The notes under the pieces are model-generated. The model did not search any database. It saw nothing but the letters and a program-made list of their open reading frames with translations, and was not told the DNA's origin. A stretch of DNA of 64,000 nucleotides from assembly GCF_023898315.1 (NCBI RefSeq), contig NC_064622.1, positions 278,579,124 to 278,643,123 on the forward strand. The letters are read 5' to 3'. Below are positions 11,367 through 23,208 of the stretch, in pieces; within the stretch, counting starts at the first letter, position 1; the number at the start of each line of letters is the position of its first letter. The position numbers and the translations under genes are program-made. Origin of the DNA: Schistocerca nitens. Lineage: Eukaryota; Arthropoda; Insecta; Orthoptera; Acrididae.

Positions 11367-12462
11367 CCTCAGCTCTATCACCTGTTTTTGAACTGTCGTT
11401 TGACTGTTATATATTTGAGTCTATTGGGGACTGTACCATGATGAGAGCCTCACTAAATGTATGACAAAGAACTTTAAGAAAAAATTTACAGCTGTGCTTC
11501 AGTACTTTGACAGATATGTTGTCCACACCAGAGGCACTCTTGTTTTCAACTTGGCTTATCACTTTCTCTATCTCATCTATTGTGGTATAGAGTACATGCA
11601 TCTGGATAATTTTGTTCTGGACTGATTTTTGTAGAAGATTCATGGCTTCAACCATAGGCCCTGTACAACCAATATGATCAGCTATAGTCAAAAAATGGTT
11701 GTTGAATATATTGGCAACTATTTCACCTTCAGCTTCCAAGCTGTCGTTGTGACAGAATTTGGTACTGTCTGTATCCTCTGAAATTTTTTCTGACACCCTT
11801 TTTACCATCTTCCAAGTAGTTTTTATTTTATTTTGTGAACTGTTGATTTCAGATTTAATGAACATGCTCTTGGATTTTTTAATCACAATCTTTAGGATGC
11901 TAGTACAATATAATTTATAGTGCTCCCTATCCTGAGATATATTAGAATTTCTTAGTTAAGTAGAAAGCATTCTCTTTGTTTTACAGATGTTTTGATGCCC
12001 TTATTGAGCCATTGTCTCCTGCAGTCACTGAAAAGTTGGTACTTTTTGTAATTTGCGTTGGAAATACAGTTTCAAACAGGGTAACAAATTCATTCAGGAA
12101 TATTTTAAATTTCATTGCCTGCCTACCATGGTCAGAAGTACCATTTAAGCTTTGTGTTACACATTTGTTATCAAATCCTGCTATTGTCAATTAGACTTGT
12201 GCTGTTCTTTGTCACTCTTGTGGAAAAGTCAGCAACTGCCCTTAGTTTAAAAGACTTCATTACATTCTCAAAATCTGTCCTGCCATTATTGCAGGTAAGA
12301 ACATATACATTAAAATCATCAAGCATGATTATTTCTTTGGCTTTGGACAAGTGAGTTAAAAGTGAATCTGTTTACTTGAGGAATATATATAACTTTCCTG
12401 GAGAACCTTGTTGGCAGTAATTACATAAATAGGCAGAGTGTTAAGATTGACGGAATTACATT
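11367..12462 (-). mobile_element. Non-LTR retrotransposon, endonuclease end and linker
   Basis: On the minus strand: a DDFNVYVL motif (endonuclease GDFN position, about 12310-12335); a TRVTKNSTSLIDN motif (about 12200-12240) matching the usual PTRIT-S-LIDN box; then a 159-codon frame (11407-11886) with NIFNNHFLTIAD and SASGVDNISVKVLKHS; and finally VPNRLKYITVKRQFK at about 11400. It is the 5' continuation of 8545-9863. Confidence 0.82.
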
Positions 12463-12805
12463 TTCCTGGAGACATATTGAGTCCCAACTTTATCTTTGAT
12501 AAAGACAGAAGCTGAAGAAATGAATTAAAATCTGTGCCAAGGTTGGGACTTGAACCTGGATCTCCTGTTTACTAGCAGGTGTGCTATATGATGCATTAAG
12601 AAGGGGAAAATCAGATGGGCTGAAGTGTGAATTGAAGTTTGTGTTAGGGAGGGTATTGGACTGTGGTAATCCATGCAGATGTGTTAGTCACAGTGCTAGG
12701 GTGGTGTAGTGGATAGCACACCTGTTAGCAAGCAGGAAACCTGGGTTCAAGACCTGGCCTTGGCACAAATTTTAATTCGTTTCTACAGTTTCTGTCCTTA
12801 TTAAC
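12463..12805. mobile_element. Palindromic tRNA-like insertion with 8-bp target duplication
   Basis: The 343-bp segment is flanked by ATTACATT at 12455-12462 and 12806-12813. It contains two inverted tRNA-like halves. The right half has an A-box-like 'tagtggatagcaca', an anticodon-loop-like 'ctgttagcaagcagg' and a B-box-like 'ggttcaagacc'. The left half is its reverse complement around 12540-12590. Outer arms also pair (gataaagacagaagc with gtttctgtccttatt). Removing it with one flank copy restores frame across the endonuclease, which supports the boundaries. Confidence 0.8.
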
Positions 12806-13040
12806 ATTACATTCACTGCAACAACCCTCCAAGTGCTGATCATTTTTTACATCTATAGACTTACTTACTACGTTATTTTTAACAAACATTTCCACTCAAC
12901 TTTTCTTCATTGTTCACCTATTGTAGTGAGCTGCTAATTTATGTTCATCTAGTTGCATCATTTCAGTCCTTTCCTTCATATGATGTTTAGTAAAATGTAA
13001 TATATGGGCATTGTTTATTGAATTGCTGTTATTAATGCAA
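12806..13040 (-). mobile_element. Non-LTR retrotransposon, endonuclease N-terminal part
   Basis: On the minus strand it reads AHILHFTKHHMKERTE, then FVKNNVVSKSIDVKN, which fits the LCLTEHH and FVKN-SIDV segments of this element's endonuclease. It joins the 11367-12462 part once the tRNA-like insertion is removed. Confidence 0.65.
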
Positions 13041-13224
13041 ACAGACACCTGGTTCAGCTTGTTTCTTGGATGTGTTATACTCTAGTGAAATACACAATTT
13101 TTGTCATTTTCTAAACTCTTAATTGTGATAGCACTGTACTGTTGTAAATTGCAGTTTGAGCTTATATGCAGTGTACCTGAAGCTATTTGAGTTAGGTTAG
13201 ACCTGGAAGTGAGGCCGGATATCA

Positions 13225-13660
13225 AACATGCTCAATGGTTGTGCATTTCCTGGTTCTTGTGCTTCTACTGCTTCCCTGTGATACTATTAATGATGCTGGA
13301 GGCACACCAGATGGTGAGAGGTCTTGTCCTGCTGAAGATTGTGGAGGCACCAACACTGATGAAAGGTCTTGGGCTATTGATGATGGGCCAACAGCCAATG
13401 AAATTTCTGAAACTGCTGCTGATGATCGCAAAGGAACAGTTTTTGTGGGTTTGATGGCTGCTCTTCACAATGGGAAAATACTGTTGCTGTATCTGAAGTT
13501 TGTGGTAGTGTTTCTATTGGTTCTTTTGTTGTTTGCACAGGTGTGGTTGGACCCTCTACACCTGCCTTTGCTGACAGGGGAAATGGGGTGCTGTTCTGAT
13601 GTTGATAAAGTACCTTTTATTATTTTGGCACTCATGCTTCTTTAATTCTGTTATTTTGGT
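13225..13660 (-). pseudogene. Possible retrotransposon ORF1 remnant, Ser/Pro/Thr-rich
   Basis: The minus strand holds a 69-codon frame (13222-13431) rich in Ser, Val and Pro, preceded in another frame by a Pro/Thr-rich stretch (about 13440-13600). It lies directly upstream, in the minus sense, of the endonuclease of the 8545-13040 element, where ORF1 should be. No zinc knuckle or coiled coil could be seen. A plus-strand frame at 13235-13645 overlaps it and I treat that as the shadow, though the choice is not certain. Confidence 0.35.
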
Positions 13661-15919
13661 GCAGACCATGTTTTGTAGCAAGCTCTCCCACTGCTGTCAT
13701 CTGGAATGAAAGTTGCACTGGGAAATGATTTATAAATTTAGTGGTTGTGATTTCAATAACATAAGATTTTTCTATTAAACCATTTCAGTATAACTGCTGC
13801 ATCCTACATTATCAATGCTCTGCCTTATATATTCATATATAATTGTATGTGAAGCAGTTAGGTTGGGAATTTACCAAGATTTAGTCACATGTGTAGACCA
13901 CTGTAAATGTACTGCCTGCTTTTATTCCAGAGGTGAACTACAGAGATTATTTTTATTTTGACTGCAGCCATTCCAAATGCTTTTCTTTTATAATTTTGGT
14001 TGAATATCATCATGGCTGCTTCATTATAGGGTAACTCATCAGTTTTGATAAGGAAGTCTATCATTCAGTATATCAACTGAGGTTAATGCTGGCTTAGCTG
14101 AACTATCTACTTTTTGGAATTAGACATGCCACTGTATTCCATCCACATGGACAGCAGCTTGCAGTTCGCTGGATGATGTCACACAGAGAGTGGTGGCCAG
14201 CAGCCCTCTCGCTCCTTGTACTGGTGTAGCTCCAAAGTATGGCACACCCTAACAGCTATGATGCATCTGTGCTGCAGAGATTGGAGGTAGCTTCAGTGGG
14301 ACAGTTGGCCACTGATATCTATCACCAGAAGGTTGTCACAGTTGGCTGCAATTTAAACAATCGTCATTCTCTCCAGATTTAGATGCGGACAGGATGGTGA
14401 CACGACTGCCTCATTTGAACCTCCAGGCTCTCTTATTTATATGTCTTTTCCCTATGCCTCTGATGTAGTTCCTCTGGAGGGGACAAGTAGATTGCTCCTT
14501 AGTAATTACAACAACAGCTTTCCTCAGTTCACTTCAGACCTCACACACGGATCACTAGGTGCTGCTGTAACTGGAATGTATGGGTTGTTCACAGCATGTC
14601 AGTGCCTTGTGCTGCCCCGATTACGTCACACTTGTATATAGTGCGTACTGGACTGTGCCTTCCCGCCTGCGAGCGGTTTCGTAAACCTGCGTCACAGAAT
14701 CACTTGCAAAATATCAACACTGCCCCTGCCTGCCATCCAATGTGTAAATTGGCCCCTTAATAACTACCTTCCAGCCATAGCTGCATGAAATTTACAAGAA
14801 TTCCTCAAATCTGCACCTGTACTTTTTCATGGTGCAGCATCTAATTGGAATGGCTTTTGCGTGCTGGGTTGGTGCTTCCTTAGGTAAAGATTATTGAGCC
14901 TAAAAAGATATATGTTATATTTTATATTGCATATCCTACTTAGTCAACATCAACTATCTTCAACCAATTGATATAAATCTGCCATGACTGTACAAAGCAC
15001 AAAGACGTTTCTGAAAAACATGCTGATTTCGATGTTAAATTTTGGATCATTTCTGTACTAGATAACATTATCAGACATTAGTATTTTTCATCTCAGCAGT
15101 TGAACAGAGCTAGGAATTCTAAGATTTTGTATTCTGTTTTCGTGCAAGGCCTTTCATAATCACGAAATGAGGCAGCTTTGATCTTTGGAGGAGACTGATA
15201 ACCTTAATATCTAAATAAATCATGGAATTCACTGTTCTGGTCAGATTTTATTTATTTTATACAAATAAAAAAGTGATACAGACTGTGAATCCTATTATTC
15301 TTCTGTTTCCACTAAACAGTTACATTTTTCGATGCCTGACCGGTAAAACTGATCAATCTGTTGATTAAGAGGTGGTCAGTCTGTCACTCACTTCGACATG
15401 TATCTGTTTGCAAGTTTTTCCTTACTAACATTGAATGATATTTCTTCTGTTCTGACAAATAGAGAATTATGTTTATATCATGTCTCCATTAAACATAAAA
15501 ATGCTACTATATTACAGTCTGTCCAGTTGGGTTATTGAATTACAAGTGGGCAGAATTTTTGGATGAGCTCTCCTGCATTTGCCAGTCATGCATCTCAATG
15601 CATTCTTTTTGCCTGAAAAGAAATTTCATTTATATAAACTCTCCATGTTCTCAGAGAATCAGTTTTCATTGTCAGAAACTTGATCATCATAATATTGGGG
15701 TAGTGCAGAACTGTTCTTTCAGTTTAGTTAATCATGACAGTTAACATTGATCTAGGTATCTCATAAGATTTTATGAAATTGTAGGCATTTGTGGATAGTT
15801 GCACTTGACACAATGAATCTGGTTACCAGTCTAAATCTGCCCCAAGCAGCTATGCTAAAACTTTCTCTCTCACAGTGAAATTACTCGGGCTAAATTTTCT
15901 GGTGTGTTATCTGTTTCAG
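13661..15919 (+). other. Intron sequence, unclassified, with a GC-richer patch
   Basis: No exon with paired splice sites was found. A patch at about 14100-14760 is clearly less AT-rich than its surroundings and holds short Ser/Pro-rich frames; it is perhaps an old insertion of unknown type. The remainder is AT-rich and featureless to me. Confidence 0.4.
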
Positions 15920-16008
15920 TCCGCCTACCTGCACCAGCATACCTTCTGTGTGCAGCTTACCTCCTGTCTTTCATCCTAGCTGCTGTACTGCTCCATGGTC
16001 TGACAGCA
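15920..16008 (+). CDS. Membrane protein gene, exon (second visible membrane helix)
   Basis: Bounded by acceptor tgtttcag and consensus donor gtaagt. After completing a Val codon from the previous exon, it reads RLPAPAYLLCAAYLLSFILA and on through VLLHGLTA, a clear membrane helix of about 22 residues. It ends in phase 0. The gap to the previous exon is 14.2 kb and to the next 11.8 kb, both filled with transposons. A skipped exon within those introns cannot be excluded. Confidence 0.78.
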
Positions 16009-17548
16009 GTAAGTCTGATACAGTACATTACTTGCATTTTTTTGTACTGTTATGATAGAAAAGTTGTGTAATTCTTCCAGCCATTGACACTTCCTCTTAA
16101 TCCCAACTATTAATGCCTAACTGCATAATTAATATTACATATTAAGAACTTCCCTATAGTAACAACCAGTCACACTAAACTTTTTTGTTACAGATGTCAT
16201 GCTAAGCACTTTAGCAGTAGTTAATTGTTAATATGGTATACAAATTAAGTTTCTCAGATTTTACTGTCTTTTGACAATATATATTGTGACTCATTACACA
16301 TCCCTGGTGATTCTTATTCTTGATGGAATGTTCAGAACTTGAGGGATGAATGAGTCTGTTACACATAAGTAAATTCTTTTATGTGTACTCCCATTTCTGA
16401 ACACTTAGTTTCAATGTGCATTTGTCTCATTTTAGGAAGAAAATTGAAAACCAATATTATGCCACTATGGTTTGTAACATGTTTTTCTTTGCTGTATTTA
16501 GTAAGTTGATCTGCCTGGATGATTCCAGAGTTATATTTTGTAGGACAAGTGTGCTGAATGAGAAGCAACTAATGACCATAAGAACCGATTGGACAATTAC
16601 ATTTAAACATTCTAAAAATTTAATATTTCTAATTTTTCTATAGTGTTAATGCAGGCTTGAAGATCCCTAAACGTACTAACAAGGAGACCTTTTGGTATAG
16701 TAAGAAATGTAGCTGGACATGTTGTGCATAAATATATAATTAAGTTGTATTTTTTTAGTATTAAGGCATAAGCATCTTTCAACTGACATTGGCGAAGCAT
16801 ACAAGCCAGAAATGCAATCGATGGCTTCTATCTCTAATAAATGGAAAAAATGACTGTCATCTACATAGCCTTTGTAGATAGTTTTCCACCTTATTTTTAT
16901 ACATTTACATTTGACATACCTGCTTCAGTTGTTTCTGTTTGATGGCTAGTAAGTAGATGTGCCTTTTCTGTCATAAGTATTGTTAATATAAAGCCCAGTT
17001 TACTGAGGAAAATTACAATTTGTCACTGTTTCAACATATGCTCACTTGTAATTTAATCAACAAAACTTCTATTTTTATGGCTATACCAAAGGAAAGAATT
17101 CCTCTTGTCAGTTCAAAAATGCAGGTTCCCACAAAAAAAGAGTACAAACACTGCCGACTCAAAAATTGTATATTGATTGTGTAGGAAGTGTTTTTTAAGC
17201 CCACTTTGAAAGTTTGTTAATGATTATAGATTTGTTATGTTCATTTTAGGTAGCTAAATTATATTAATTACATTTGATAAAATTTCATTTGAGTGTGACA
17301 TTTGCAGTCAATATTACAAAAGGTGCAGTAGCTGCAAGAATGTAATTAGAGTATATTTCAATCACTTTTATTTTCTCAAAATTTATCTTATTTTGGATCA
17401 TAGCTAAATTGGTTGCACTTACCATTTACAAACCCTATTCTGAAACAATTGACATCTTTCCATCACACACTAAGATTAAAAAAGAAAACAATAAAATAAT
17501 GATCAAGTTAATTGAATCTTCTGCCACTTCTTGATAGAGCAACATTAT
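16009..17548 (+). other. Intron sequence, nothing recognised
   Basis: AT-rich sequence with no coding, RNA or repeat signal I can support. Confidence 0.5.
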
Positions 17549-17634
17549 AATAAATGAAAAGCGCTAGTTTGCTTTTGTTCTGCAGTATTAGGTACTTTAA
17601 TTGTGTTAACTGGTTTTCAGCTTACAAGGCCATC

Positions 17635-17679
<45 letters not shown>

Positions 17680-17789
17680 TTACTGACTAGTCAGTAAATG
17701 TCTGAAGATGGCCTTGTAACCTGAAAACTGATTAACACAATAAAAGTAATACAGTAGAACAAAATCAAACTAATGCTTTTCATTTATTA
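17549..17789. mobile_element. Fold-back MITE with central (CA)n
   Basis: The arms are inverted copies: 'aataaatgaaaagcgctagt' at the left and its near complement ending 'gcttttcatttattaa' at the right. Each carries 'aaggccatcttcaca' or 'tgaagatggccttgtaa'. The loop holds a (CA)n run at 17636-17678. No coding capacity. It is related in layout to the element at 27304-27508. Confidence 0.85.
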
Positions 17790-17844
17790 ATAAAATAATG
17801 TGTTAATAATTATGTCAAAGTCATTTTCTGGTATCAATATAATA

Positions 17845-18598
17845 GAGGGAAACATTCCACGTGGGAAAAATATATCTAAAAACAAAGATGATGTGACTTA
17901 CCGAACGAAAGCGCTGGCAGGTCGATAGACACACAAACAAACACAAACACACACACAAAATTCAAGCTTTCGCAACAAACTGTTGCCTCATCAGGAAAGA
18001 GGGAAGGAGAGGGAAAGACGGAAGGATGTGGGTTTTAAGGGAGAGGGTAAGGAGTCATTCCAATCCCGGGAGCGGAAAAAAGGACGGGTATACACTCGCA
18101 CACACACACATATCCATCCACACATATACAGACACAAGCAGACATCTCACAAGCAGACAGTCTGCTTGTGAGATGTCTGCTTGTGTCTGTATATGTGTGG
18201 ATGGGTATGTGTGTGTGTGCGAGTGTATACCCGTCCTTTTTTCCCCCTAAGGTAAGTCTTTTCGCTCCCGGGATTGGAATGAGCAGACTGTCTGCTTGTG
18301 AGATGTCTGCTTGTGTCTGTATATGTGTGGATGGATATGTGTGTGTGTGCGAGTGTATACCCGTCCTTTTTTCCCCCTAAGGTAAGTCTTTCCGCTCCCG
18401 GGATTGGAATGACTCCTTACCCTCTCCCTTAAAACCCACATCCTTCCGTCTTTCCCTCTCCTTCCCTCTTTCCTGATGAGGCAACAGTTTGTTGCGAAAG
18501 CTTGAATTTTGTGTGTGTGTTTGTGTTTGTTTGGGTGTCTATCGACCTGCCAGCGCTTTAGTTCGGTAAGTCACATCATCTTTGTTTTTAGATATATC
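17845..18598. mobile_element. Long inverted-repeat element with simple-sequence core
   Basis: The left arm starts 'tataatagagggaaacattcc' and contains 'atgatgtgacttaccgaacg'. The right arm ends in the inverse, 'taagtcacatcatctttg'. The arms pair over more than 200 bases, including the 'gcgctggcaggtcga' and 'ggatgtgggttttaaggg' stretches. The core is a palindrome rich in TG/CA and contains a 130-bp tandem duplication. No protein-coding capacity. A shortened relative lies at 7371-7580. Confidence 0.88.
18156..18415. repeat. 130-bp tandem duplication in the element core
   Basis: The block beginning 'gtctgcttgtgagatgtctg' and ending at 'cgggattggaatga' occurs twice with an offset of 130 bases and a few differences (gggtatg/ggatatg, ttttcgc/tttccgc). 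Confidence 0.9.
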
Positions 18599-19378
18599 AT
18601 TTTCTGGTATGTTAGTTATTACTTTGAGACAAACAAACTTTGATAGGTGGGCTTTTACTGGAGTGCTTCAGTTTATTTTATTACCCATGCGATGGTGAAT
18701 TGATGTCACAATACTCATACAATAGCATCTCCTGGGTGACTGCTATGGTGGTGATGACAGTTTAGTTTAACTGTGTGACTCTCACTGAAAGTCTTTCCTA
18801 AATGTTCATTATCAGTTTTGAGTGACCTCCACAACAAGGTTAAGTGCCTTACATCAGGCCTAGCAGCAGTTTGTCCCACAGTGGGAGTACAGCTCTACCC
18901 TAATATTCTGCAAGATTTGCGCTGAGCATAGTCTAACATCTGACTGACCAGCTCAGATTATTCATGTTACCAGTTTATTTATTTATTATTAACTTTAATT
19001 CTTGTTCCACAATGCCCTCTTTTACCACAGGAAATGAAATGCACCCTCTTCAAGAATGTCCTTCCGTAAAAGCATAGCTGCATAATTTTGAGTTTGCCAA
19101 TATCTACAAAACTGTGTGACATGTTTGATAATAGGTAGTGTCAGATCCCCTCTAATGGCACCTTCATTGTGCAGATATCACTCATCCTGCAGGCCAACAA
19201 CACATAACCCATACAGGGTGCCCATCCTCCAGATGTACAATAACTCTACTAGTCAACTGAAGCGTTATTGTCTAGAGGAAATTATTTAGCTTGCATGCAG
19301 GTGGCATGTGTTCTCTTTGAGAGAAACATCACAAGTTTAATGAAAGTACAGGATGCAACATACCATAAATAAAACAAT
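18599..19378 (+). other. Intron sequence, nothing recognised
   Basis: No supported gene, RNA or repeat signal. Confidence 0.5.
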
Positions 19379-19772
19379 GGAAAATTCAGGATGGAATAAT
19401 GACAGTATCGTGAAAAGGATAGAATGTTATTCATCATGTAGTGGAGATGTTGAGTTGCAGACAGGCACAACAAAAATACTGCTAAACAAGTAAGCTTTTG
19501 GCCTGAATGCCTTCTGAAGTAGACAAAACACACAGGCGTTCATACAAACACAACACACACATGACCACTGTCTCTGTCTGCCAAGGCCAGTCTGGCCTCA
19601 GTGCCAGAGATGGTGGTTTGTGTGTGTGTGTGTATTGTCTACTCCAGAAGGACAAGAAAGCCTCAAGAATGTGTTTGGCCAAAAGCTTACTTGTTTAGCA
19701 GTCTTTTTTGTTGTGCTAGCCTGTGACTCAACATCTTCAATAAATTGTGAGTAGCACTCTATCCTTTCCATA
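19379..19772. mobile_element. Fold-back element, nearly complete copy
   Basis: Both arms are present: left 'gaaaattcaggatggaataa' to 'gacaggcacaac', and right 'ttgttgtgctagcctgtgac' to 'ctatcctttccataat'. The core holds (CA)n and (TG)n stretches and 'ccaaggccagtctggcctca', a near-perfect palindrome. It is the best full-length reference for this family in the window. Confidence 0.85.
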
Positions 19773-20109
19773 ATAAACCCATAAATAAAGCTTAAAGTCG
19801 TAGCTACATACAAAGAATTTATATCTTGACTCAGAACATGCTCTAGGTGTACACAGTCAGTGTGGCAGTTTTGTATAATATAAGTCATGTCGGTATTGAA
19901 TGTTGATACCAAGAACAACAAAAAATAAAAAATTACATTTTTATGCTTTTAATAATAGCTATAGTAACCTGCTTGGAAACACAGTTGTTGTTCTTCGTGT
20001 GAAGCTCAACATTAATAGAGAAGTATTCTGATTGGCAACACATGTCCCTAGAATGGTCTACAAGTTTCATTACTTCGTAGTTGACCTAATAATATAACAG
20101 TAGCAACAA
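19773..20109 (+). other. Intron sequence, nothing recognised
   Basis: Short AT-rich stretch between the fold-back element and a retrotransposon 3' end. Confidence 0.5.
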
Positions 20110-20940
20110 CAACAGCAATAATAATAATAACAACAATAATAATAATCTTCATTTGTCCATAATTACTTTACAGTGCTGGACATTATCATTTTCTGAATAT
20201 TTACAACAGTGATGTCATGCCACAAATATAACAAATCTGTACAACAAGTAGCACATTAGATACTGTTATATAACTATTAACCACTACTAACAAACTGCAA
20301 TACTTGAAAATAGTGGAACGTAATGGAGTTCATCAATCTTTGAGTGAGTATAAACATCTTTTAATTAAGAACTGTTTCAACTTGCCTTTATTTGCCAACT
20401 TTCTAGCAGCATGTTGGCTGGGATCTGTAGCTCTTTTATTACTTGGTATCCTATGATGATCATTTATTGTAATTATGAATTTATTCATTCATGAAGCATA
20501 TTTCTTCAATCTCTTTTACAAACATAATTGTCTTAAGGACATACAAAGCGTACACAATTGACAACTTATACTTGAAGAAGTTGTCCATACAGGACTGGCA
20601 TTTCCTTATGTTAACTGCTCTCTACTGAAGCCTGAATATTCTACCCAAGTAAACTGTGGGTGCACCAGCCAAAGTTTCAATACCATATTGTAAATGCAGG
20701 TGTATTAATACACGGTATATTTGTTTAAGGACAAGTGGAGTTATTATATCTGTGAGATGTTTTAATAAGTAAATGTTACAGCTAATATTTTTACAGATGT
20801 AGCTGATATGTTCTTTCATGTAAGATGTTCATCAATCATCCCGTATAAAAATGTATGTTTATCACAGGTCACAGCTGTAGACAGTGATTCAGTGTTAAAG
20901 TCCATTTTAGATTGTTTATAATTTTTAACAAGACCTTAAT
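20110..20940 (-). mobile_element. Non-LTR retrotransposon, C-terminal and 3' untranslated fragment
   Basis: The minus strand gives the end of a reverse transcriptase: a degraded K-KYMTF segment near 20930; WKEHISYICK; NIYLLKHLTDIITPLVLKQIY; LIHLHLQYGIETLAGAP; and RIFRLQ followed by RAVNI (about 20640-20820). The 3' untranslated region runs down to an (AAT/ATT)n tail at 20112-20150. The copy is 5'-truncated, and a frameshift and stops are present. Confidence 0.82.
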
Positions 20941-21057
20941 CACAAAAGACTTTTAGAGCTAAAACGCCAGAAATAGTTGGAATTAAAAAACCTCACAGTG
21001 ACCAAGAAATGACAGAAATAAGCCATATGCAGATTTTAGACTTAAGTCTGGACAGAA

Positions 21058-23208
21058 ATTTAAATCCATATATAAGTTAAGGAAATGTGCAAGCTATCAG
21101 AGCCAGTGGCTTTTCCTTCTGGCTGAAGAGTTGAAGGGGAAGGAAAAGGGATGAAGGAAAATGACTGGCCAAGTTTAGGTAATGGGGAGAGTTCCAGAAA
21201 AGTTGTCCAGAATCCTGGATCAGGGGAGACGTCCCAGATGGGATGAGAAGGAGGGACTGACTGTTGAGGACAGCACCCGAGATTTACAAACTCGCAAGCT
21301 TAATAGTGGAAGATGGGAATAGTAAGTAAGACAGGGATTACTAACAAAACAATGTGCAAGAGTTGATAAGGGCAGAAAGATAAGTGCACCATGCATGGGG
21401 GCAGGGAAAAATAGACAGGTCCAAAAGTAAAAGATACAGAAGTGAGTGAAGAAAAAAATAGTTACTGAAAAGAAATTCTGAGACTGAATAAAGTAATGTG
21501 AAGTAAGACCAGGTGGATGCTGAGAACTGAGGACATGTTGTATGACAGTTCCCACCTGCAAAATTTTAGGAAGCTGATGTCAAGGGGAAGAACCCAGGTG
21601 GCACATGTGGTGAAACAGGCACTGATGCCATGACTGTCATGTTGTAGAGCATCCTCTGCAACAGGATAATGTATGTTGCCAGTATACACCCTCTGTATAT
21701 GCCCATTCATCCTAACTGATAACTATTCTAGGCAAAATGTCAAACAGAATGAAAGCCATTTCAGGGCATGATTTTAGGAAGTCATAGCCTTGTCAAAGTA
21801 GCTGATTAATACATTCAAGACCAGGAGAGTACTGAGTGTGAAGAGGTGTGCTCCTAAGTTGTTTCTGGAAGGAACGGCAGTACCAGTATTGGATGTGATG
21901 GCCAAGGAAATCAGCTTTTGAACTAGGCTGGTGGAGTAGTTATGTCCTTCAAAGGTAGAGGCGAGAATGCTGGTTTATTGCTGTAAAGAGTCTGCATAAG
22001 AACAAATATGTTTGCCGTGAATGCCAAAGCTGTGTGGAACAGAACATTTGACACTGAAAGGATGGCAACAGTCAAAATGTAATACACTACCATTCTCACT
22101 TCAGCCTTCACTGTGCATAATTACCCCACCAGCCTAGTTCAAAAGCAGATTTCCTGGGCCATCACATCCAATCCTGGTACTGCTGATCCCTCCAAAAAAT
22201 GAGCAACTTCATCAGCACTCTCATTTATGACTTCCTACTCTGCAATATCCTGGTCAGGCCAAATGCTCCTTCTCTACCCATTCCTGTAACCTAATAGCTC
22301 CTACCCCTGTGAATGGACCCACTATAGGACTTACCCTATGCCCCCTCCTGCCACCATCTGTACCAGCCCTGTAACTGGCAAAACATATGCTATCAAAGTG
22401 TGAGCCACCTGTGAAATGACACATGTCATGTACTAGCTGTTATGTAAACGCTATTGGGCCTTCTACACTGATTTGACTGCCACCATATTATCAGTTAGGA
22501 TGAATGGTCATAGACAGGGGGTGTATACTGGCAACACACAATACTCTGTTACAGAGCATGCTTTACAATGTGACAGTCATGTCATCAGTACCTGTTTCAT
22601 CACATGTGCCATCTGGATTCTTCACACTGACACGAGTTTCTCAGAACTTCCAAGTGGGAACTATTGTTACATGTCCTTGTTTCTCACCACCCATTTGAAC
22701 TTAGTTTCCATTAATTTCTTCAGTCCTAGCATTTCTTCTTTTTATTTCCATTAATTTCTTCAGTCCTAGCATTTCTTCTTTTTATTTCTTGACTCCATTT
22801 TAGTTGTCTATATCTGTTATTTTCTGACCTGTCTATTTTCCCCAATCTTCCATCTCTCTGACATACAAGGCACTTGGCTTTCTGCTCTTATTAACTCTTG
22901 CACGATGATTTGTTAGTAATCTCTGCCTTACTTATTATCCTGTCTTCCACTTCTAAGCTCTCAAGTTTTCAAATTTTGTCTGGTGCAGTCTCCAACAATC
23001 AGTCCAATCTTCTCATCTTCCAGTATATCTCCCCTGACCTAGAGTTCTGGATGATTTTTCTGTAACTCTCCCCATTTCCTAAACCTCATTATTTGTTCTC
23101 CTTCATCCCTGTCCTTCACCTTCAACCTTTCTGCCAGAAGAAGAAGGCACTGGCTCCAAAAACTTGCACATTACCTTAACTTTTATACATTTTTCTCCTA
23201 TTGCCACT
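21058..23208. mobile_element. Giant inverted repeat with GIY-YIG-like arms (Penelope-like?)
   Basis: Two arms of about 0.9-1 kb lie head to head around a loop near 21945-22116. The outer ends pair ('ggaaatgtgcaagctatcag' with 'aacttgcacattacct') and so do the inner ends ('ggatgtgatggcc' with 'ggccatcacatcc'). The right arm reads on the plus strand as a cysteine motif (LLCKRYWAFY) followed by RMNGHRQGVYTGNTQYSV. The left arm reads similarly on the minus strand (MNGHIQRVYTGNIHYPV). The pattern resembles the C-terminal GIY-YIG nuclease of Penelope-like elements. A 40-bp direct duplication lies at 22705-22784. Confidence 0.6.

Noticed and set aside
12690-12775. Possible tRNA gene on the plus strand
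   Set aside because: The tRNA-like half is one arm of a palindromic insertion with an inverse twin nearby; the anticodon stem and loop do not fit a normal tRNA.
13235-13645. Plus-strand 136-codon frame with a signal-peptide-like start
   Set aside because: It overlaps a minus-strand Ser/Pro/Thr-rich frame at the place where ORF1 of the minus-strand retrotransposon is expected. The hydrophobic runs are what antisense of such sequence gives.
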